The notes under the pieces: model-generated
Databases searched by the model: none
The model's input: the letters and a program-made list of their open reading frames with translations, nothing else
Told to the model about the DNA's origin: nothing
Made by a program: the position numbers and the translations under genes
Shown: in pieces, positions 1-4,517 of the stretch
How the letters are laid out: every line of letters begins with the position of its first letter
Numbering within the stretch: the stretch's first letter is position 1
Assembly: GCA_017860075.1 (NCBI GenBank)
Contig: JAFNAH010000192.1
Location: 1 to 5,199 of the forward strand
DNA from: Acidobacteriota bacterium
Lineage (GTDB): Bacteria; Acidobacteriota; UBA6911
Length of the DNA: 5,199 bases
Reading direction: 5' to 3'

Positions 1-150
1 ACGGCGCGCAGCTTCTTCGTCTATTCGAGTCGAAAGCTGAGCCTGAGTGGTTGCCACTTCCTGCTTGACATACTTCTTCGTTGCGCACGAACAGAGCATG
101 ACGAGCGCGATCGAAGCAGCGATGACACCTGTTGTACGTGTGAGGGACAT
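1..150 (-). CDS. Small coiled-coil lipoprotein, N-terminal part (cut by window edge)
   Basis: The reading frame opens with ATG at 150-148 and stays open to the left edge, giving 50 residues. AAGGAG lies at 162-157, 6 bases before the ATG, and a good promoter lies just upstream. The N-terminus is a lipoprotein signal: Arg5, then a hydrophobic stretch of about residues 8-20 and the lipobox L19-C20-S21-C22. Cleavage would leave a lipidated Cys22 followed by Ala, which in Gram-negatives generally allows transfer to the outer membrane. The mature start (ATKKYVKQEV) and the following Gln/Glu/Arg-rich stretch look like a helical or coiled-coil region. This opening resembles the start of OmpA-family lipoproteins in acidobacteria-like genomes, in which a coiled coil precedes a peptidoglycan-binding OmpA domain. 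That domain would lie outside the window, so only 'lipoprotein' is secure. No functional link to the sugar genes is evident. Confidence 0.75.
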   Translation of the reverse strand, partial: MSLTRTTGVIAASIALVMLCSCATKKYVKQEVATTQAQLSTRIDEEAARR

Positions 151-181
151 GGCTAGCTCCTTAAGTTGTGGTTAAACTTAT

Positions 182-210
182 AGTATACCCACGGCTTGAC
201 AGAGTGACAA
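182..210 (-). promoter_or_regulatory. Sigma70-type promoter of the lipoprotein gene
   Basis: Read on the minus strand, TTGTCA (210-205) and TATACT (187-182) each match five of six consensus positions and are separated by exactly 17 bases. Transcription would begin near 175, leaving a short leader of about 25 bases before the ATG at 150, with the AAGGAG ribosome site inside it. This is the best promoter in the window. It has no obvious operator palindrome over it. Confidence 0.7.
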
Positions 211-518
211 TGATGAGCTCTCGGCGCGTTCCCCGCACCTTCCGGGGCGGATCGTACTCTCGGCCATCCTGAACTGAAGTGCTCGCTGCCGATCTCCATC
301 ACCAAACGACTATGGAACGGGCCTGCAGCCCTTTTCCCCTATGATCGGCTCTTGTCCTGGGGCTTCGCCCCAGGCGTCGGGCATGCCGCCCTCTTGAAGC
401 GTCACGCCGGACCGATCTCGGAAGAGCGCCGAAGGCGCGAATCATAACAGCCTCCGGCGAAGCCGCCGGGCCCGCGGTGACGAAATGGGCACGAGGGCCG
501 TAAGCCCGTTTCACCGGG
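211..518. other. Gene-free intergenic region rich in short perfect hairpins
   Basis: No convincing gene was found between the lipoprotein promoter and the broken end of the ManD-like gene. A 71-codon frame at 299-514 (minus) has no recognisable protein character or good ribosome site. The region holds several perfect inverted repeats: 231-247 (CCCCG/CGGGG, 7-base loop), 356-374 (8-bp stem, TTC loop), 426-438 (GCGCC/GGCGC, GAA loop), 454-469 (CCGGCG/CGCCGG, 4-base loop) and 503-520 (AGCCCG/CGGGCT). None is followed by a real T-tract on either strand. A weak candidate is a 4-bp stem at 319-331 followed by TTTT on the plus strand. The pattern suits a dispersed palindromic repeat or a structured 3' region of the ManD mRNA. 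I cannot tell which from one copy. Confidence 0.5.
356..374. repeat. Perfect 8-bp inverted repeat (hairpin)
   Basis: CCTGGGGC and GCCCCAGG flank a three-base TTC loop, the strongest hairpin of the 211-518 region. On the minus strand the loop reads GAA. There is no T-tract on either side, so it is not a standard intrinsic terminator. It could be the core of a REP-like element or a 3' mRNA stabiliser or weak terminator for the upstream minus-strand gene. Confidence 0.55.
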
Positions 519-520
519 CT
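503..520 (-). terminator. Hairpin overlapping the stop of the out-of-frame ManD tail; weak terminator candidate
   Basis: On the minus strand AGCCCG (520-515) and CGGGCT (508-503) form a perfect 6-bp stem around a GTGAAA loop. The first two stem bases are the last two bases of the TAG at 521-519. The sequence after the stem begins only with T-A-C, so T-tract support is poor. The second arm can also pair with GCCC at 498-495, giving a mutually exclusive second hairpin. Its place directly after the predicted original stop supports that stop as the true gene end. Whether it terminates transcription is uncertain. Confidence 0.3.
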
Positions 521-623
521 ATGGGCGGATCACGGTGCCGTCACGCCGCCGCGTTCTCCCCCAGTCGAAGTCGAAAGGCTCACCCGAAGGATACGGGAAC
601 TTCGCGGCCAGCTTCTCGTCGAC
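519..623 (-). pseudogene. Out-of-frame C-terminal tail of the ManD-like gene
   Basis: Reading the minus strand from GTC at 623-621 to TAG at 521-519 gives 34 residues that begin VDEKLAAKFPYPSG and end RRRDGTVIRP. The first part is what ManD-family proteins normally carry after the NGYLY-NE-PG segment (a DEKLAAKYP-like run). A DGT motif near the very end also fits the family. The upstream gene reaches PG in a different frame and then reads 13 unrelated residues to a TGA at 582-580. The two frames differ by a net +1 (equivalently -2) at about 621-627. Recalled family spacing (PG, about five residues, DEK) would fit a 14-base deletion. A two-base loss, a one-base gain in the C-run at 627-625, or an assembly error also fit. 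The family assignment of the tail is from memory of homologues, not a search. Confidence 0.75.
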
Positions 624-1884
624 CGGGCGCTTCGTTCGCATACAGGTAGCCGTTTCTGACCTCGGGGCAGCCCGGAAAGACCTCCCTGGTTTCCCGCGGA
701 AAGACGTAGCCCTCGTGGATCCCGAAGTTATAGGTCGACAGCTCCAGCGCGAGTCCTGCTGCGTGTCCGACCGGCGATACGTCGCCGGGTCCGTGCCACG
801 CCGTCTTCACACCGAAATACTCCCCGAGCGCGGCTACCTTGCGAGCCGGGCTCAAGCCGCCGATCTGGGAAAGGTGGATGCGGATGAAGTCGATCAGCCT
901 GTTGGCGATGAGAGGAACGTACTCCTGTTGCGTGTTGAATAGTTCTCCCATCGCTATCGGGACACTCGTTTGCCGGCGCAGGTGCGGGAAATGGTCGTTT
1001 TCTTCGGGCGGCAGCGGGTCCTCGACAAAATACAGGTGAAACCGCTCGAGGTCTCTGCAGAGCTGGACGGCCTGGGCAGGGCTGATACGCTCGTGTACGT
1101 CGTGGAGAAGTTCCACTTCCTCTCCGAGCCTGGAGCGCAGGTGCTCAAACAGCCTGGGCACTATCCGCACGTATGCCCCCGGCTCCCAGACATCGACCGG
1201 ACTTGTCGGACCGGAATCTGCAGGTCCGGCAACGGAAGACATCGCCGACCGCCCTGTGCGGCGGGTTCCGTAGGTCGCCAGACCCGGCACAGCCACCTGG
1301 GCGCGAACATGTCTGTACCCGGCTTCCATTGCCTTTCGGACATTGTCCTCCACCTCCTGGAAATCGCGACCACTCGCGTGGTAGTAGAGGTCGGCGGCGA
1401 AGCGGCATTTCCCCCCCAACAGCTGATGGAGTGGCATGTTCGCCCTCTTGCCTTTGATGTCCCACAGGGCCATGTCGATTCCGCTCATGGCATTGAAGAG
1501 AACCGGGCCGTTTCTCCAATACGAGCTGACGTAAGACGACTGCCAGATGTCCTCGATCTCATCCGGATCCCGGCCGACAAGAAACGGCTTCAGGTACTGG
1601 TCCACTGCAGCCTGCACCACCCCGGCCCTCTGCGTGAAAGTCGCGCAGCCCAGACCGTAAAGGCCGGGCTCGCTGGTCAGAACCTTGACAACCACAAGGC
1701 GGATACCGTTGGGCGCGGTCATGATTGTCCTGACGTCGGTAATCTTCAACCGTGGCAGGCCGCGAGGCGGCGACGTCATCTTTCCCTCACTCGATGAGGC
1801 AGTAAGCGACTGGTTCAGGAGCAGAGAGGAACCACCCAGCACGGTTCCGGCCCATAGATGCTTCAGAAGATTTCGCCTTTGCAT
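580..1884 (-). CDS. Tat-exported mannonate dehydratase-like enolase-superfamily protein, C-terminus frameshifted
   Basis: This 434-residue frame is a mandelate racemase/muconate lactonising-fold protein of the ManD (D-mannonate dehydratase, RspA-like) subgroup, which dehydrates aldonic acids to 2-keto-3-deoxy acids with Mg2+. Visible signatures are YWRNGPV (122-128), the DMALWDIKGK block (137-146), H169, and the R194/Y205 pair matching the ManD Arg-Tyr base. The barrel metal ligands are D262 (HDVHER, with H264), E288 (EDPLPPE) and E314 (MGELFN). HGPGDVSP (364-371) and E391 follow. The N-terminus has a twin-arginine signal, RRNLLK, then a hydrophobic stretch to about residue 28, so it probably acts outside the cytoplasm. 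The ATG at 1884 is chosen because GGGAGGA precedes it and the signal begins there; a longer in-frame start at 2091 adds 69 uncharacteristic residues. Residues 422-434 are out of frame: the proper tail runs to 519. It is divergent from the RraA-like gene. Substrate is unproven. Confidence 0.88.
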   Translation of the reverse strand: MQRRNLLKHLWAGTVLGGSSLLLNQSLTASSSEGKMTSPPRGLPRLKITDVRTIMTAPNGIRLVVVKVLTSEPGLYGLGCATFTQRAGVVQAAVDQYLKPFLVGRDPDEIEDIWQSSYVSSYWRNGPVLFNAMSGIDMALWDIKGKRANMPLHQLLGGKCRFAADLYYHASGRDFQEVEDNVRKAMEAGYRHVRAQVAVPGLATYGTRRTGRSAMSSVAGPADSGPTSPVDVWEPGAYVRIVPRLFEHLRSRLGEEVELLHDVHERISPAQAVQLCRDLERFHLYFVEDPLPPEENDHFPHLRRQTSVPIAMGELFNTQQEYVPLIANRLIDFIRIHLSQIGGLSPARKVAALGEYFGVKTAWHGPGDVSPVGHAAGLALELSTYNFGIHEGYVFPRETREVFPGCPEVRNGYLYANEAPGRREAGREVPVSFG

Positions 1885-1887
1885 GAA

Positions 1888-1894
1888 TCCTCCC
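1888..1894 (-). promoter_or_regulatory. Ribosome binding site fixing the ManD-like start
   Basis: GGGAGGA on the minus strand ends three bases before the ATG at 1884-1882. Spacing is short but the purine run is strong, and no comparable site precedes the upstream in-frame ATG at 2091. Together with the Tat signal starting exactly here, it decides the start. Confidence 0.65.
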
Positions 1895-1923
1895 ACGACT
1901 TGGTTTGATGAAGAGGCCTTCCC

Positions 1924-1929
1924 TTTATA
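1924..1929 (-). promoter_or_regulatory. Possible -10 element for the ManD-like gene
   Basis: TATAAA (1929-1924, minus strand) matches five of six -10 positions and would start a transcript near 1917, about 33 bases before the ATG. No good -35 lies 16-18 bases upstream (TTCGTC at 18 bases is poor), so either an activator is needed or the call is wrong. Confidence 0.3.
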
Positions 1930-1931
1930 GA

Positions 1932-1960
1932 TTGACGCTGAACAACGGACGAAGGATGAT
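1932..1960 (+). promoter_or_regulatory. Possible promoter for the RraA-like/AGE-like genes
   Basis: TTGACG (1932-1937) matches five of six -35 positions and is followed after 17 bases by GATGAT (1955-1960), which matches four of six -10 positions. Transcription would start near 1967, giving a leader of about 190 bases before the ATG at 2158. The element sits almost back-to-back with the candidate minus-strand -10 at 1924-1929, so the divergent genes could share control. The rest of 1961-2143 holds only small palindromes (ACGCG-C-CGCGT at 1985-1995, GTCCGGAC at 2026-2033) and overlapping mini-hairpins at 2044-2063. No recognised riboswitch was seen. Confidence 0.3.
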
Positions 1961-2157
1961 TGCCCCACGCGAAGAGCCTTGTGGACGCGCCGCGTGACGA
2001 TGTGGCGATTCCTCTTTGGCCGATCGTCCGGACCGGGCCGGTTTGCTGTACCGCAGCATGCGGGGTCCTCCGGCTGCGATTGTAACGCCATATTCAGTGA
2101 GAGAGGATCTGAGATTGATGGTTCACGGCACCTGAATCATTCCGAGGAGAGAGAAAC

Positions 2158-3066
2158 ATGAGAAACCCCCGCCAGCATGCAATTCTTCCCGTCCTGGTCT
2201 TATGCCTTGCCTCCAGCAGTTACGCCCAGCTGGGTATGTTCTCGAGAGAACAGAGAGTCGAGCTCACGCGCGACTGGAAAGGAGACCGCTTTCCGGATGG
2301 CCGGCCGCGAGTCCCGGACGAACTGCTCGGCCGCATGAAGAACGTCACCGCGGAGGAGGCCTGGGGCGTTCTGCAGAGCGCCGGATACATCAACCAGTTC
2401 GAGGGTAACTGGAAGGTCATCAATCCCGGCGAGCGCCTCGTGGGGCGGGTGGTCACCGCGGTGTTCATGCCGTTGCGGCCCGATGTGAACGCGGTCATCA
2501 GCGATGCCGGCAAGAGGGAAGGCCGCTCCCAGAGAGGGGGGCAGAATTCCTGGGTTATCGACATCCTGCAACCGAACGACGTACTGGTCGTGGACCTGTT
2601 CGGGAAGATCAAGGACGGCACCTTCGCGGGCGATAACCTTTCGACTTCCATAAATGCCAAGACCGGCACGGGCCTGATCGTGGACGGCAGCGTGCGCGAT
2701 GTATCCGGTATTTCGGAAATAAAGGGCTTCCGCTGTTACGTCCGTGGTTTTGATCCTTCCGCACTCAAGGATGTCACGCTGATGGGTATCAACGTGCCGA
2801 TCCGGATAGGAGCGGTCACCGTGATTCCGGGTGACGTGGTCGTAAGCGATCCGGAAGGAATCACATTTGTCCCTTCGCACCTCGCGGAGAAAGTGGCTGA
2901 CCACTCCGAGCTGACACAGCTTCAGGACCGGTGGGGACACCAGATGCTCCGTGAAGGCAAGTACACGCCGGGCCAGATAGACAGCGGCTGGACCAGGGAG
3001 ATGACCGAGGAGTTCAACGCCTGGGCTGAGAAGCAGGGGGCGAAGGTCCGCAAACGGATCCCGTAG
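2158..3066 (+). CDS. Exported RraA-family (HMG aldolase-like) protein
   Basis: This 302-residue protein belongs to the RraA/HMG-CHA aldolase fold family, often mislabelled as dimethylmenaquinone methyltransferase or RNase E regulator. Characterised enzyme members split 4-hydroxy-4-methyl-2-oxoglutarate or similar keto acids to pyruvate with a divalent metal. The core is seen in NPGERLVGRVVTA (89-101), the GDN motif (158-160) and VDGSVRD (175-181), whose R180-D181 correspond to the family's substrate-binding Arg and metal-side Asp. It is also seen in the PGDVVVSDPEG strand (224-234). A Sec signal occupies residues 1-23, cleaving after S-Y-A before Gln24. The Cys16 context (LVLC) is not a good lipobox. 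It is much longer than E. coli RraA (about 160 residues): a segment at about 24-85 and a charged helical tail after about 240 are added. The start has GAGGAGA at 2144-2150 with good spacing. It lies 118 bases ahead of the AGE-like gene and probably shares its transcript. True substrate unknown. Confidence 0.87.
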   Translation: MRNPRQHAILPVLVLCLASSSYAQLGMFSREQRVELTRDWKGDRFPDGRPRVPDELLGRMKNVTAEEAWGVLQSAGYINQFEGNWKVINPGERLVGRVVTAVFMPLRPDVNAVISDAGKREGRSQRGGQNSWVIDILQPNDVLVVDLFGKIKDGTFAGDNLSTSINAKTGTGLIVDGSVRDVSGISEIKGFRCYVRGFDPSALKDVTLMGINVPIRIGAVTVIPGDVVVSDPEGITFVPSHLAEKVADHSELTQLQDRWGHQMLREGKYTPGQIDSGWTREMTEEFNAWAEKQGAKVRKRIP

Positions 3067-3086
3067 CAGTCTCCCTAGAAGCGATG

Positions 3087-3099
3087 GCCTCGCCGAGGC
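3087..3099 (+). repeat. Small hairpin after the RraA-like stop
   Basis: GCCTC and GAGGC flank a GCC loop, 21 bases after the stop codon. It lacks a T-tract, so it is at most a weak 3' structure. Confidence 0.3.
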
Positions 3100-3125
3100 G
3101 ACTGCAGGCTTCGGAACGACTGTCT

Positions 3126-3148
3126 GGCGCGGTAGTGCCTGCCGCGCC
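3126..3148 (+). repeat. 7-bp perfect hairpin between the RraA-like and AGE-like genes
   Basis: GGCGCGG (3126-3132) and CCGCGCC (3142-3148) form a stable GC-only stem around a nine-base loop. The next bases are GTGACGC, with no T-run, so read-through into the AGE-like gene is likely. It could protect or process the mRNA between the two genes, or partly lower downstream expression. It ends 22 bases before the AAAGGA ribosome site. Confidence 0.45.
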
Positions 3149-3170
3149 GTGACGCTGGCGGGATCGAATG

Positions 3171-3176
3171 AAAGGA
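3171..3176 (+). promoter_or_regulatory. Ribosome binding site fixing the AGE-like start
   Basis: AAAGGA lies eight bases before ATG 3185. The alternative in-frame GTG at 3149 sits directly after the 3126-3148 hairpin, has no purine run before it, and would add 12 residues in front of the signal peptide. GTG 3182, immediately before the ATG, is possible but adds only one residue. Confidence 0.6.
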
Positions 3177-3184
3177 TCCGGGTG

Positions 3185-4477
3185 ATGCGCATTTGGCTGA
3201 TGTTGGCAGCGTTTGGGCTGGCGGCCTGTCCGATCACAGCACAGGAAGGCGGGTTGAGCGCCAAATACAGCCGGAGGCTCGAGAAGATCCTCTCCGAGAA
3301 CATCGCTCCCTTCTGGATCCGGAAGAGCCTGGACCGGGAGAACGGCGGGTACATCATCAACTTCGGGCCTGCCAGCGAGCCGGGAGCGGAAGGCCCCAAG
3401 GCGCTTGTGACCCAGGCCAGGATGGTCTGGTATTTCGCGCGCATGGCACGCGCGGGCAGGGATGTGCAACAGAACCTCGCCGCCGCCGAGATCGGATACC
3501 GGTTCCTCAGGGAGAAACTGTGGGATGAAAAGAACGGCGGGTTCTACTGGGAGGTGGATCCGACCGGGAACAAGAAACTCATGCCGCGCAAGCACCTCTA
3601 TGGTCAGTCCTACGGATTTTACGCCGTATCCGAATACTATCTGGCCAGCAAGCGGCCGGATGTGCTGGAATTTGCCACCCGGATCTTCGATGTTCTGGAG
3701 GCCAGGGCGCACGACAAGACTTACGGAGGGTACATCGAATACTTCAACGAAGACTGGACCGCCCCTCCGGCAGGCGAGATTTCCTACATGGGCGTTCCGC
3801 CGGATTGGAAGTTGATGAATACGCACCTGCATCTGATGGAAGCGATGACGACGTTCTGCCGGGCCAGCGGGCTGCCCCGGGCACGCGAACGCCTGCTCGA
3901 GCTGATGGCAATCGACAGCAACGCCGTGGTGCGGAAGGACGTGGGCGCGTGCACCGACAAGTACCGCAGAGACTGGACGCCGATTCTGGACACCGACTTC
4001 GCCGTAGTCTCATATGGCCATGACGTCGAGAGCGTGTGGCTGCTCATCGATGCCTGTGATGCCGCCGGTCTTCCCGTTCACCCCTATCTCGACCTGTTCC
4101 GGACCTTGTGGCGCTATTCGCTCAAATACGGCTACGACCGGTCCGCCGGAGGCTTTTACGAGAGCGGGCCGATCAACCGCAACGCCGACGCACTGAGAAA
4201 GATCTGGTGGGTCGAGGCGGAAGCGATCGTCAGCGCCCTTTATATGTATCGCATGACTGGCGATTCACAGTACCTGGAGGTCTTCGACAGGACGCTGGAA
4301 TTCATTGAGAAACACCTGGTCGACTGGCGCAACGGCGAATGGCACGAGTTTGTCACGCCTGACGGCAAGACGGGCGGAAGCAAGGCGCATGTCTGGAAGG
4401 CCGCCTATCACAACGGCAGGGCAATGATCGAATGCCTCCAGCTGCTCCGCTGCCTGGAGGCAGTTCACAAACAGTAA
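3185..4477 (+). CDS. Exported AGE-family sugar epimerase/isomerase (cellobiose 2-epimerase-like)
   Basis: The 430-residue product is an N-acylglucosamine 2-epimerase superfamily (alpha/alpha)6-barrel protein of near-normal length for the family. Members epimerise C2 of glucose-type sugars or isomerise aldoses and ketoses through a cis-enediol, using barrel histidines. Visible family blocks are TQARMVW (76-82, with R79), MNTHLHLMEA (211-220, H214/H216), SYGHDVESVWLL (276-287, H279), IWWVEAEA (340-347) and WKAAYHNGRA (404-413, H409). All expected catalytic His positions appear present. The N-terminus (MRIWLMLAAFGLAAC) is an export signal: L12-A13-A14-C15 fits a lipobox, while T18-A19 before Gln20 would suit ordinary signal peptidase, so anchored and soluble forms are both possible. 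Cytoplasmic characterised relatives lack this. It follows the RraA-like gene by 118 bases and converges with the YihY gene 18 bases later. Cellobiose, mannose or another aldose could be the substrate; sequence alone does not decide. Confidence 0.87.
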   Translation: MRIWLMLAAFGLAACPITAQEGGLSAKYSRRLEKILSENIAPFWIRKSLDRENGGYIINFGPASEPGAEGPKALVTQARMVWYFARMARAGRDVQQNLAAAEIGYRFLREKLWDEKNGGFYWEVDPTGNKKLMPRKHLYGQSYGFYAVSEYYLASKRPDVLEFATRIFDVLEARAHDKTYGGYIEYFNEDWTAPPAGEISYMGVPPDWKLMNTHLHLMEAMTTFCRASGLPRARERLLELMAIDSNAVVRKDVGACTDKYRRDWTPILDTDFAVVSYGHDVESVWLLIDACDAAGLPVHPYLDLFRTLWRYSLKYGYDRSAGGFYESGPINRNADALRKIWWVEAEAIVSALYMYRMTGDSQYLEVFDRTLEFIEKHLVDWRNGEWHEFVTPDGKTGGSKAHVWKAAYHNGRAMIECLQLLRCLEAVHKQ

Positions 4478-4489
4478 GAGGAAGGCACG

Positions 4490-4517
4490 GGCGCATCAGC
4501 GCCGGCGGCTGCCGCCG
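4490..4517. terminator. Paired GC hairpins at the convergent gene junction; weak bidirectional terminator candidate
   Basis: GGCGC-ATCA-GCGCC (4490-4503) and CGGCGG-CTG-CCGCCG (4503-4517) are adjacent perfect inverted repeats sharing one base. The first encloses the TGA stop of the YihY gene (4498-4496) in its loop, and the second lies in its last codons. Neither has a T-tract. The Arg/Gly-rich C-terminal codons may produce the second by chance. Confidence 0.25.

Noticed and set aside
319..335. GGGC-CTGCA-GCCC followed by TTTT as an intrinsic terminator
   Set aside because: The stem is only 4 bp, the T-run is four bases, and no plus-strand gene ends nearby to need it.
299..514. 71-codon minus-strand frame in the intergenic region
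   Set aside because: Its codons follow the hairpins, the product is Arg/Ala-rich without domain character, and no convincing ribosome site precedes it. It also lies just beyond the restored ManD stop, so it is better read as non-coding.
621..627. Programmed +1 frameshifting at CCC-G to make the full ManD tail
   Set aside because: It is possible in principle, but there is no stimulatory signal, it would skip about five residues expected between PG and DEK, and the family is not known for recoding. A mutation or sequence error is simpler.
970..1797. 275-codon plus-strand frame antisense to the ManD-like gene
   Set aside because: The minus strand encodes conserved catalytic motifs throughout; the plus frame shows none.
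1885..2091. 69-residue N-terminal extension of the ManD-like protein from ATG 2091
   Set aside because: It would bury the Tat signal inside the protein; a strong ribosome site and the signal both point to ATG 1884.
2200..3444. 414-codon open frame on the minus strand across the RraA-like gene
   Set aside because: It is antisense to two well-supported genes, has low-complexity Arg/Pro/Leu-rich content, no recognisable motifs and no ribosome site. Long shadow frames are expected in GC-rich coding DNA.
3014..3832. 272-codon minus-strand frame over the AGE-like gene start
   Set aside because: It is a shadow of the AGE-like gene, whose plus-strand frame carries the family motifs.
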